DNA of 15,550 nt from Candidatus Omnitrophota bacterium (GTDB lineage: Bacteria; Omnitrophota; Koll11; Gygaellales; Profunditerraquicolaceae). The notes under the pieces are model-generated. The model ran no database searches. It was not told where the DNA came from and worked only from the letters and a program-made list of their open reading frames with translations. The DNA is taken from assembly GCA_028719045.1 (NCBI GenBank), contig JAQULD010000027.1:1-15550 (forward strand), read 5' to 3'. Made by a program: the position numbers and the translations under genes. This document shows positions 1-6,920 of the stretch, in pieces (the first letter of the stretch is position 1; each line of letters starts with the position of its first letter).

Positions 1-608
1 ATATGCTGCCTAAAGGCGTGATCTTTACTACTTCCACAAAACAGATAATACCGGATAAGACCATAAAATTAATGAAGAAATACCATCATTTGATAGAAGG
101 TATCGCTATAACCGTAGCCAATCTGGATAATGAGCGCAATGAGCTTATCGAGCCGGGATGCCCTACGGCTGGGGAAAGGCTGGAACATATGCGCAGGCTC
201 AAAGATATAGGTTGTTTTACCGCAGGTAGAATGGACCCGCTGTTCCCTCTTATAGACGACACGGAAGATAACCTGCAATCTACCATAAAAGAAATAGCCG
301 CAGCCGGCGCCGGACACATAACCGGGACGTATCTGTTTACCTTCGGCAGGCAGCTTAAGGAGTTGAGAAAAATACCGCGTTTAAAAGATTCCCTGAAATT
401 GATCAAGGAAAAAACTTATCCGATAGGCGGCGCCGCGTTTTCCGTATCGCTTGAACAGAAAAAGAAGACTTACGGAAAAATGAATCAGATCTGCAGGTCT
501 TACGGGATAAAATTCAATACTTGCGGGTGCAAAGATATAGTCCTTAGGGATACGGGATATTCATTGATTTGCAGGAATATCGATTACTATAATAAAGAGG
601 GTATTTAA
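1..608 (+). CDS. Radical SAM protein, spore-photoproduct-lyase-like (SplB/COG1533 type), 3' part only
   Basis: The reading frame is open from the window edge to TAA at 606-608, giving about 201 visible residues; the ATG at position 3 is probably internal. The visible part resembles the C-terminal half of SPL-type radical SAM enzymes: an 'ITVANLDNE' strand, then 'EPGCPTAGERLEHMRRL' and 'MDPLFPLIDD', which match the family pattern LEPGxPxxxxRLxxxxxL...PxIPxxxD, then a helix with 'AAGAGHITG'. The CxxxCxxC motif that binds the 4Fe-4S/SAM cluster would lie upstream of the window, so it cannot be checked. Four cysteines near the C-terminus (residues 164, 174, 176 and 190 counted from position 3) could be extra metal ligands. 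Family members cleave or modify DNA photoproducts or act on unknown substrates; the exact substrate here is unknown. Only 3 nt separate it from the kinase gene. Confidence 0.7.
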   Translation, partial: MLPKGVIFTTSTKQIIPDKTIKLMKKYHHLIEGIAITVANLDNERNELIEPGCPTAGERLEHMRRLKDIGCFTAGRMDPLFPLIDDTEDNLQSTIKEIAAAGAGHITGTYLFTFGRQLKELRKIPRLKDSLKLIKEKTYPIGGAAFSVSLEQKKKTYGKMNQICRSYGIKFNTCGCKDIVLRDTGYSLICRNIDYYNKEGI

Positions 609-611
609 GCC

Positions 612-2735
612 ATGCTTCATTACGCTTTTTCCGGTTTTCTTGTTTTTCTTACCTCTTCGGTATTAGGGTTTATTGTTTTTATCAAGAATCCTAAACGGCT
701 GGTGAATTTGCTTTTCGTCCTTTTTTCCCTTTCGGTCGCCGCTTACGGCTTCGGGTTTTACAAACAGGCCTTGAGCCTTAGCCCCGCGCAGGAATTACAC
801 GCGGTCAGGATCCTTTTGGCCGGGACCATTTTTATCCCCGTGTTTTTTTTACATTTGGTCTCGGCCCTTTTGTCCAGGAAAATATCGAAAAAGCTGTTGG
901 CGTGCTTCTATTTATCCGCCGGCCTATGGGAGATCATCAATTATTCTACTGATTGGCTGGCGGGGAATCCTGTCCCAAAATTAGGTTTTCATTATCTTTT
1001 CCAAGGCGGTATTTTATATCCGGTTTTGATGGCCTATTTCCTGACTTTTGCCTGGGTAGGTTTAAGGCAGCTGTTTTTTGGCTACAATTCCGCTTCGGGT
1101 TTACGCAGGAACCAGTTGAAATATATTTTCTTTTCCACACTAGTGGGTTTTGGGGGGGGATCTTTCGGTTTCGCGTTAGGGTATAACATCGATTTTTATC
1201 CCTTAAACCCTTTTGGGGCTTACGGTGTTGCTTTGTACACCATCATATTCGCTTATGCCGTCCTTAAATACCGCCTGATGGACATAAATCTCGCGGTTAC
1301 GCGCGCGGGGATATTCGGGGTCATTTACGCGGTTATTCTGGGAATACCGTATTGGATAGGGTTAAAGATCTTAGGGCAAGGGCCATGGGTTTTTCCTGTA
1401 ACACTGATGGCCGCGTTCGCCACAATCGGACCGTTTATTTACCAGTTCACCAGGAAACGGGCGGAAGAGATCATCCTGCGCCAGCAGCATGCCTACCAGA
1501 AAACGCTCAAAGAACTCTCCGAGAAAATGACTCAGATCCGGGACCTGGACAAGCTTCTTAAGCTTATCGTTTTGAAGGTCGCAGACACCGTTAAGGTTGA
1601 TTTCGCGGCGATTTATATGAAAGACGAAAGCAGCAACATGCTTAAGCTGAAAGACTACTATCCGAAAAGAGCGAGGTCGCGTTTTAAGGACAAGCTTTCT
1701 TATGACGGGGAACTTACTAAAAAATTTTATGTCCATAAAAAACCTTTGACCGCGGAGGAATTACAATTAAAGAATTATGAGGCGGACAACATTAACTCGA
1801 GCGACCTTTTTATCCCCTGTTTTTTCGAAAACGAACTCCTGGGTTTTATGCTCTTAGGCCCGAAGCCGAATAAACAGATGTATACCCTGGATGATATCGT
1901 TGTATTCGAGACACTTTCTTACGCTTTTAGCCTGGCGGTGGAAAACTGCAGGTTCTGGCAGGAGGTTGAAGACAGGCAGAGAAAAGCCAGGCTGCAGGAA
2001 ATGGACGCTTATTCATATTCTCTGGCCCATGAGATCGATAATCCCGTACAGGTCATATTGGGGGAGTCCGAGCTCCTCAAGAAAGAATTCCTGAAGGACC
2101 TGGATGATGAGAAAAAGCGTAAAGAAGCCGCGGAGTCGTTTGATTTTATAATCGAAGCCGCGGAAAGGATCGCCGGCATGGTCAAGGCGATCAGGGATTT
2201 TGGCCAGAAGACCACGGGAAAGCTCGTGCCGGTGAAAGTCCAGGACATAATAGAAGGTTTTAGCAAATTATACCTGCCGAAGCTTAAAGAGAACGGGATA
2301 GCTTTGGAAAAAAACGTGGATAAGGCTGTTCTTTCTGTTTATCTTAAATGTGAAAAACCCCAGTTGCTGCAGGTATTGGTGATCTTTGCCAATAACGCCA
2401 TACACGCGATGAAGTACGCGGCGGAAAAAAAGGTTACCCTGGGAGCTCGTTTAAGCAAGGATTCGGTGCTTATTTCTTTTTTCGATACCGGATGCGGAAT
2501 TGATAAGGAGCTTATCCCGATAATCTTTACCCCTTTTACCACAACGAAAGCCTCTTCCGAAGGGACGGGGATGGGTTTATACAATGCGAAGAAAATCATC
2601 GAGGCGCATAAGGGGGAGATCTGGGTTGAATCGGAAGGAAAGAACAAGGGCGCAGCTTTTTTTATTAAATTGCCGCTGGCCCCGGATTTGATTGATAGAG
2701 CACCCGCAGGCGAAGAAGGGAAACGTATTTTCTGA
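612..2735 (+). CDS. Membrane-bound hybrid-sensing histidine kinase (7TM-like + GAF + HisKA/HATPase_c)
   Basis: This is a sensor kinase of 707 residues. Residues 1-280 are very hydrophobic, with roughly seven to nine membrane segments, and include 'YRLMDINLAVTRAG', typical of the 7TM-type sensor regions of bacterial histidine kinases. Residues about 290-450 look like a GAF domain ('LDKLLKLIVLKVADTV' to 'ETLSYAFSLAVENC'). The transmitter follows: phospho-acceptor H473 in 'LAHEIDNP', N-box N594-N595 in 'FANNAIHAM', G1 box D625 in 'DTGCGID', F-box 'FTPFTTTK' and G2 box G651-G655 in 'GTGMGLYNAKK'. All ATP-binding boxes are present, so it should be active and autophosphorylate H473. The likely partner is the receiver protein encoded 22 nt downstream. 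The start has an AAAGAGGG SD near 594-601. A run of eight G bases lies inside the membrane-domain coding region (1152-1159). The signal is unknown. Confidence 0.9.
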   Translation: MLHYAFSGFLVFLTSSVLGFIVFIKNPKRLVNLLFVLFSLSVAAYGFGFYKQALSLSPAQELHAVRILLAGTIFIPVFFLHLVSALLSRKISKKLLACFYLSAGLWEIINYSTDWLAGNPVPKLGFHYLFQGGILYPVLMAYFLTFAWVGLRQLFFGYNSASGLRRNQLKYIFFSTLVGFGGGSFGFALGYNIDFYPLNPFGAYGVALYTIIFAYAVLKYRLMDINLAVTRAGIFGVIYAVILGIPYWIGLKILGQGPWVFPVTLMAAFATIGPFIYQFTRKRAEEIILRQQHAYQKTLKELSEKMTQIRDLDKLLKLIVLKVADTVKVDFAAIYMKDESSNMLKLKDYYPKRARSRFKDKLSYDGELTKKFYVHKKPLTAEELQLKNYEADNINSSDLFIPCFFENELLGFMLLGPKPNKQMYTLDDIVVFETLSYAFSLAVENCRFWQEVEDRQRKARLQEMDAYSYSLAHEIDNPVQVILGESELLKKEFLKDLDDEKKRKEAAESFDFIIEAAERIAGMVKAIRDFGQKTTGKLVPVKVQDIIEGFSKLYLPKLKENGIALEKNVDKAVLSVYLKCEKPQLLQVLVIFANNAIHAMKYAAEKKVTLGARLSKDSVLISFFDTGCGIDKELIPIIFTPFTTTKASSEGTGMGLYNAKKIIEAHKGEIWVESEGKNKGAAFFIKLPLAPDLIDRAPAGEEGKRIF

Positions 2736-2757
2736 TTTTATCGACAAGGAGGCATAG

Positions 2758-3144
2758 ATGCGAGAGGCGCGCCCGTTAAAGCTTTTGGTGGTGGATGATG
2801 AAAAAGGGATTGTGGATTTTACCCAGAAAATATATTCAAGGAGGGGGTTTATCACTTTTGGAGCTACAGACGGAGTGTCCGCGATCGAAATATTCAGAAA
2901 AGAGCGGCCGGACATAAGCCTCATAGATATCCATATGCCTTATTCTCCGATAGACGGGGTTGAAACTTTAAGAAAGATAAAAGAGATGAATAATGACGCG
3001 CTATGCATCATGGTGACCAGGATCACGGAAAATAAAAGCGTGGAAGAGTCCCGCAAGCTTGGGGCCTCCGCTTATGTTTCCAAGCCTTTAAGAGTTGAGG
3101 AGTTGGATAAGGCTATTTCTGAAGTGGCAAAAATAGATTTGTAA
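2758..3144 (+). CDS. Single-domain response regulator (CheY-like receiver)
   Basis: This 128-residue protein consists of one receiver domain and no output domain. The acidic pocket D13-D14 is in 'LLVVDDEKG', the phospho-acceptor D57 is in 'SLIDIHMP', the switch residue T87 is in 'MVTRITE' and the conserved lysine K109 is in 'YVSKPL'. It should be phosphorylated by the kinase encoded just upstream and act through protein-protein contacts, as CheY/Spo0F-type proteins do. The ATG at 2758 is set by a strong SD (AAGGAGG, 2746-2752). The gene lies in a tight run with the kinase (22 nt gap) and the next gene (17 nt gap). With no DNA-binding domain, the output must be another protein, possibly the 161-residue product encoded next; that link is inferred from position only. 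Confidence 0.93.
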   Translation: MREARPLKLLVVDDEKGIVDFTQKIYSRRGFITFGATDGVSAIEIFRKERPDISLIDIHMPYSPIDGVETLRKIKEMNNDALCIMVTRITENKSVEESRKLGASAYVSKPLRVEELDKAISEVAKIDL

Positions 3145-3161
3145 GAGAAAGGAAAATCAAG

Positions 3162-3647
3162 ATGGCAAACCCGCTTCCCAATGAAGAAGAAATTTACCGG
3201 CAGATAAAAAATGAAAAGATCACGATTGATCCCGGTATTTTGGATTTCCTCTATCATTATATCGGCGATGATATAAGCGCGATAAACCTTCTCTGCCAGT
3301 ATTACCTGATGGATAACAGCCCTATGCCGGCGCAGGAAACCCGCAGGATCCTGCTTTATACCAAGGATATAGAATTTATCATCAAAAATATCACAAAAGT
3401 TTCCCTGGAAAACGCTTCTTTCCCCCGATTCAAGGAAAACGATGCGCTGCATAAGATAGTAAGGGACCTTTTGATGTACCATTTCGGCAACGATATTTAC
3501 GTGATCAACTTGATCGTCCAGGACGCGATAGACCCCCTAAAGGGCCAGTCGTTTGAGATCCAGCCCGCCGCGATCCGGAAAATACTTGATCATACCTTCG
3601 CGATAAAGAAATTTATGGAGAAATTAAGGCTGGCAACCACTCCTTGA
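3162..3647 (+). CDS. Unrecognised 161-aa protein with two internal repeat units, last gene of the two-component operon
   Basis: I do not recognise this family. The protein has no signal peptide or membrane segment and should be cytoplasmic and helical. It is built from two diverged copies of one unit. Residues 26-77 contain 'YIGDDISAINLL', then 'RRILLYTKDIEFI'; residues 99-155 contain 'HFGNDIYVINLI', then 'IRKILDHTFAIKKF'. In the first half the shared G, D, I, I, N and L positions are offset by exactly 74 residues; in the second half the offset is 78, so the second copy carries a 4-residue insertion. The gene starts 17 nt after the response regulator stop, with an AAAGGA-type SD. Co-transcription with the kinase and receiver suggests a role in that signalling pathway, for example as a partner of the stand-alone receiver. 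That is inference. Confidence 0.75.
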   Translation: MANPLPNEEEIYRQIKNEKITIDPGILDFLYHYIGDDISAINLLCQYYLMDNSPMPAQETRRILLYTKDIEFIIKNITKVSLENASFPRFKENDALHKIVRDLLMYHFGNDIYVINLIVQDAIDPLKGQSFEIQPAAIRKILDHTFAIKKFMEKLRLATTP

Positions 3648-3711
3648 CCCCGCTTTTCCCACCCTTTATCCCCCTTATTTTAAAATAATTTTTGTTAGAT
3701 TTCGCTTCCCC
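3641..3711 (+). terminator. C-rich, G-poor tract after the two-component operon; possible Rho-dependent termination zone
   Basis: Across 3641-3711 the + strand holds about 24 C and only 5 G by hand count, with C-tracts at 3648-3651, 3658-3660, 3662-3664 and 3670-3674. C-over-G RNA immediately after a stop codon is the usual character of a Rho loading site. No GC-rich hairpin with a T-tract is present here. A perfect AT palindrome (TTATTTTAAAATAA, 3675-3688) followed by T5 sits inside it but would be a weak stem. Termination here would separate the signalling operon from recA. This rests on composition only. Confidence 0.3.
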
Positions 3712-3735
3712 GGCCGTCTATTGATGTAGAAAGGA

Positions 3736-3751
3736 GGGAGGGGGGGATGGG
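3736..3751 (+). other. G-quadruplex-type motif upstream of the recA promoter
   Basis: Four G-triplets lie close together: 3736-3738, 3740-3742, 3744-3746 and 3749-3751, with loops of 1, 1 and 2 nt. This meets the standard G3+N1-7 pattern. It ends 13 nt before the -35 box of recA, on the non-template strand. Whether it folds in the cell is unknown. Confidence 0.45.
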
Positions 3752-3764
3752 CGTAATATTAGAT

Positions 3765-3793
3765 TTGACAGGAAAGGGCTGGTAAGCTATAAT
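3765..3793 (+). promoter_or_regulatory. Perfect-consensus sigma70 promoter of recA
   Basis: TTGACA (3765-3770) and TATAAT (3788-3793) both match the consensus at all six positions and are separated by the optimal 17 nt. Transcription should start near 3800, leaving a leader of about 30 nt before the recA ATG that contains only the SD. No CTGT-N8-ACAG or GAAC-N4-GTTC LexA site overlaps it. The promoter may also serve the genes downstream, since recA, the protease gene, recX and alaS follow in close succession. Confidence 0.88.
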
Positions 3794-3831
3794 ATAAAAT
3801 CTAAATTTATCGAATAATCACGGAGGTAATC

Positions 3832-4890
3832 ATGGTTCCAGAGAAGAAAGTACCTGCAAAAGAAGAGGTTTCGGCCGCACACGAGAAAAAGGAAGTTCAC
3901 GATGTTTCTGACCGGCATAAGGCGCTGGAGTTGGCGCTTGCGCAGATAGAAAAGCAGTTCGGCAAGGGTTCAATCATGAAATTGGGCGCTAAAGTCAAGG
4001 GTGATGTGGAATTCATATCCACCGGAGCCCTTACTTTGGATTTCGCTCTAGGGATCGGCGGACTGCCGCGCGGCAGGGTCGTGGAAATATTCGGCCCGGA
4101 AGCTTCGGGAAAGACCACCTTAAGTTTAACCGCGATACGTGAGATCCAGAAGAAAAAAGGCGTGGCCGCTTTTATAGACGCGGAACATGCTTTTGATTCT
4201 ACATACGCCCAGATAATAGGGGTAAATCTTGATGATTTGTTGATCTCCCAGCCGGATACAGGGGAACAGGCGTTGGAGATTGCCGAGACTCTGGTGCGCT
4301 CAAACGCGGTGGACCTGGTGGTAATCGACTCGGTCGCGGCGTTAACCCCCCGGGCGGAAATAGAAGGGGAAATGGGGGATTCGCACCTTGGTTTGCAGGC
4401 CAGGCTTATGTCGCAGGCTTTACGCAAACTTACCGGAGCCATAAGCAAATCCCGCACCTGTGTTATTTTCATCAACCAGATCAGGGAGAAAATCGGCGTG
4501 ATGTTCGGTTCTCCTGAGACCACACCGGGAGGAAGGGCGCTTAAATTTTACTCTTCTGTCAGGCTCGATATCCGGAAAATCGCCACTTTAAAATCCGGCG
4601 ACAGCGTTATCGGCAGCCACGTAAGGGTAAGGGTGGTAAAAAACAAGATCGCCCCTCCTTTTCGCGAGGCGGAATTCGACATTTTGCACAATGAAGGCAT
4701 AGTTAAAATGGGGTCAATAGTGGATGCCGGGGTAAATACCGAAGTCATCCAGAAATCCGGGACCTGGCTTTCTTTTAAAGATGAAAAGATCGGGCAGGGA
4801 AGGGAATCGGCTATCAAAGCCCTGAAAGAAAAACCAAAACTTGCCGAAGATATTGAGAAAGAAGTGAGGAAAAAGCTCACCATAGGTTAG
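3832..4890 (+). CDS. recA: RecA recombinase
   Basis: RecA is the ATP-dependent DNA strand-exchange protein that forms filaments on single-stranded DNA in recombinational repair. The core is intact: the N-terminal helix '[18 protein letters not shown]', Walker A 'GPEASGKTT' (residues 88-96, K94), Walker B '[11 protein letters not shown]', the signature '[12 protein letters not shown]' and '[14 protein letters not shown]', and the L2 segment '[18 protein letters not shown]'. The start at 3832 is fixed by a strong SD (CGGAGGT, 3821-3827), so the Lys/Glu-rich N-terminal extension of about 22 residues relative to E. coli RecA (where Walker A begins near residue 66) appears real. The C-terminus ends in a basic helix ('[10 protein letters not shown]') and lacks the acidic tail of the E. 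coli protein. Total length (352) is normal because the two differences cancel. The gene has its own consensus promoter. Confidence 0.98.
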   Translation: MVPEKKVPAKEEVSAAHEKKEVHDVSDRHKALELALAQIEKQFGKGSIMKLGAKVKGDVEFISTGALTLDFALGIGGLPRGRVVEIFGPEASGKTTLSLTAIREIQKKKGVAAFIDAEHAFDSTYAQIIGVNLDDLLISQPDTGEQALEIAETLVRSNAVDLVVIDSVAALTPRAEIEGEMGDSHLGLQARLMSQALRKLTGAISKSRTCVIFINQIREKIGVMFGSPETTPGGRALKFYSSVRLDIRKIATLKSGDSVIGSHVRVRVVKNKIAPPFREAEFDILHNEGIVKMGSIVDAGVNTEVIQKSGTWLSFKDEKIGQGRESAIKALKEKPKLAEDIEKEVRKKLTIG

Positions 4891-4911
4891 TAAATTCCGG
4901 AGATTGCTATT

Positions 4912-6438
4912 ATGAAAACGGGAAAAATATTTTTTGGGATCGCTTTTTTGTTGATAGGGCTGGCGATCGGGCTTTTCGCGGCGGTAAAATTATACGCGGC
5001 GAATCCCGTGCAGCCTCAGAGTAAAAGTGTTCAGGCTGCGCCCGCGTCGGCCGGCGTTTCTTCTTTTGAAGGGTTCAAGATGGAAGACGCGGTAATCAAT
5101 GTTGCCGCGACTGCCGGCAAGGCGGTCGTATCCATAAGCACGGAACATACGAGCAAGATACCGCAATCGAAAAGTTACTATTTCAATTCTCCTTCAGGGC
5201 AGGGATCTCCTTTTGGCGAAGAAGAACCTTTCCGCAAGTTCTTTGAAGATTTCTTCGGCGAGATGCCTAACAGGGAATACAGGCAAATGGGGCTTGGCTC
5301 AGGAGTGGTCATAGATCCTGACGGTTATATCCTGACCAACCAGCATGTAATAGAGCAGGCGGATAAAATAACCGTGACTTTGCCGGATGGAAGAGAATTT
5401 AAGGGGGAAATAAAAGGCCAGGATATGCGTTCAGACCTGGCTATAATCAAAATAAACGCCCGCAATCTGCCCGTGGCAAAACTCGGGGATTCTGATAATT
5501 TAAAGATCGGGCAATGGGTTGTGGCTATCGGCAATCCATTCGGATACGCGCTGCAGAATCCGGAGCCCACAGTGACCGCCGGCGTCATCAGCGCCCTTCA
5601 CCGGTCTCTCGGAAGGGCGGCTTCCCAGGATAAAGATTATAATGACCTTATCCAGACCGATGCCGCGATAAACCCCGGCAATTCCGGCGGGCCTCTGGTT
5701 AACCTTAGAGGCGAAATCGTCGGCATCAATGTGGCGATATTCAGCACTTCAGGCGGGTATCAGGGGATAGGTTTTGCTATCCCCATTAACAGCGCTAAAA
5801 GGATCATCTCCAAGCTCATCGAAGGCAAAAAGATAGTCTACGGCTGGTTAGGGGTGACCGTCCAGGATTTAACCGAAGACCTGGCCAGGTATTTCGGCCT
5901 GCCCAATAAATACGGTGTCCTGGTGGCTAAAATCATGAAAGACAGCCCTGCGGAAAAGGGCGGTATTAAAGACGGCGATGTGATTATCCGGTTTGACAAT
6001 AAAACCGTTAATAACGTCAGGGAACTTTTAAATATCGTAGGCAAGGCTGAAATCGGGCGCAAGGTAAAAGTTACGGTAATACGCGACAAAAAAGAAGCCG
6101 ACTTTGAGGTAGCGATAACCGAAAGGCCGAAAGAAATAGAAGAGTCCGGCTTAACTCAAGAAGCCGGCATATGGCGGGGTTTGAAGGTTGATGACCTTAG
6201 TCCTGTTTACGCCGGGCGTTTTAAGATCGAGGAAAAAGAAGGTGTAGTGGTGCTGGATGTGGATCCGGGAAGCCCGGCGGACGCGGCGGGCATTATGCCG
6301 GGTGATGTTATACTGGAAATAAACAAGCAGAAGGTAAAGAACCTCTCTGATTATCAAAAGATCACCGCTGGTTTAAAAGGGAACGTCCTCGTACGGGCCG
6401 CCAGGGGTTTCTTTATTGTCAAAGAAGTTGAAGAATAA
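4912..6438 (+). CDS. Periplasmic HtrA/DegP-like serine protease with two PDZ domains
   Basis: This 508-residue protease/chaperone would act on misfolded envelope proteins. Residues 1-30 are a signal peptide or membrane anchor (a basic start, then a hydrophobic stretch to 'AVKLYAAN'). The trypsin-like domain carries the full triad: H145 in 'LTNQHVIEQAD', D175 in 'MRSDLAIIKI' and S258 in 'NPGNSGGPL'. A Phe-rich segment around residues 101-115 precedes the domain and resembles the LA loop of DegP. PDZ1 begins at 'GWLGV' (residues 311-315) and includes 'KDSPAEKGGIKDGDVI'; PDZ2 covers about 420-503 with 'DPGSPADAAGIMPGDVI'. Domain order and length match the DegP/DegQ (Do) family. The gene starts 21 nt after recA with a CCGGAGA-type SD, and its 3' end overlaps recX, so it sits inside the recA-recX unit, an unexpected place for an envelope protease. 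Confidence 0.95.
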   Translation: MKTGKIFFGIAFLLIGLAIGLFAAVKLYAANPVQPQSKSVQAAPASAGVSSFEGFKMEDAVINVAATAGKAVVSISTEHTSKIPQSKSYYFNSPSGQGSPFGEEEPFRKFFEDFFGEMPNREYRQMGLGSGVVIDPDGYILTNQHVIEQADKITVTLPDGREFKGEIKGQDMRSDLAIIKINARNLPVAKLGDSDNLKIGQWVVAIGNPFGYALQNPEPTVTAGVISALHRSLGRAASQDKDYNDLIQTDAAINPGNSGGPLVNLRGEIVGINVAIFSTSGGYQGIGFAIPINSAKRIISKLIEGKKIVYGWLGVTVQDLTEDLARYFGLPNKYGVLVAKIMKDSPAEKGGIKDGDVIIRFDNKTVNNVRELLNIVGKAEIGRKVKVTVIRDKKEADFEVAITERPKEIEESGLTQEAGIWRGLKVDDLSPVYAGRFKIEEKEGVVVLDVDPGSPADAAGIMPGDVILEINKQKVKNLSDYQKITAGLKGNVLVRAARGFFIVKEVEE

Positions 6439-6910
6439 AGAAGATAAAGAGCCGTTGCAAGAGGCAAAAGAATACGCCTTTTTTTTGCTTAAATACAGGC
6501 CGAGGACCGAGAAAGAGATCTGCGCGCGGCTTAAAAGGAAGAATTTTGAAGCCGGCGTGATTAAAACCGTCCTGGATTTCCTGAAAAACAGGAATTTTAT
6601 AGACGATGAGTCTTTCGCCAGGATCTGGGTGGAATCGCGCATCAAGAAACCCCTGGGTTTAAGAAGGCTTAAAGAAGAGTTAAGGGTAAAAGGAATAAAT
6701 AAGGAAATAATAGAACGCGCGCTGAATGAAATCAAAAAGGGGTACGACGAAGAAGAAACCATAAATGTATTAATCAGCCAGAAGCTTGAGAAATCGAAAG
6801 GGCTGGACCCGGAAAAAGCGAAAAGGCGTATTTATGCGTATCTATTACGCCGGGGATTTTCTCCGGAAGCGGTTATAACTGCAGTAAGCCAACTGCGAAT
6901 TAAATCCTGA
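6416..6910 (+). CDS. recX: RecX, regulator of RecA
   Basis: RecX binds RecA filaments and usually inhibits their activity. This 164-residue protein shows the family's tandem three-helix repeats: 'RPRTEKEICARLKRKNF' (about residues 28-44), 'FIDDESFARIWVESR' (about 61-75), 'LGLRRLKEELRVKGI', and a final 'KRRIYAYLLRRGFSPEAV'. I chose the TTG at 6416 because an AGGGG SD (6403-6407) lies 8 nt upstream. A second in-frame TTG at 6428 has no SD, and the conserved region starts only around residue 16, so the exact start is not certain. With this start the gene overlaps the protease gene by 23 nt, implying translational coupling. Two genes after recA, it fits the common recA-recX association. Confidence 0.9.
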   Translation: MSKKLKNKEDKEPLQEAKEYAFFLLKYRPRTEKEICARLKRKNFEAGVIKTVLDFLKNRNFIDDESFARIWVESRIKKPLGLRRLKEELRVKGINKEIIERALNEIKKGYDEEETINVLISQKLEKSKGLDPEKAKRRIYAYLLRRGFSPEAVITAVSQLRIKS

Positions 6911-6920
6911 TAATATTTAA

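Noticed and set aside
3675..3688. Perfect AT palindrome TTATTTTAAAATAA followed by T5, considered as a terminator or operator
   Set aside because: All A-T pairs and no loop make it too weak for an intrinsic terminator, and it is 77 nt before the -35 box. No second copy was noticed that would support an operator.
3747..3785. Mini-ORF of 12 codons (ATG at 3747, TAA at 3783) with a G-rich SD-like stretch before it, upstream of recA
   Set aside because: The recA -35 box lies inside it, so the recA transcript starts downstream of it and would not carry it. The SD-like stretch is better described as the G-tract motif.
3740..3831. LexA/SOS box at recA
   Set aside because: I searched the promoter and leader for CTGT-N8-ACAG and GAAC-N4-GTTC. 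Only an isolated ACAG at 3768-3771 is present, without a partner half-site.
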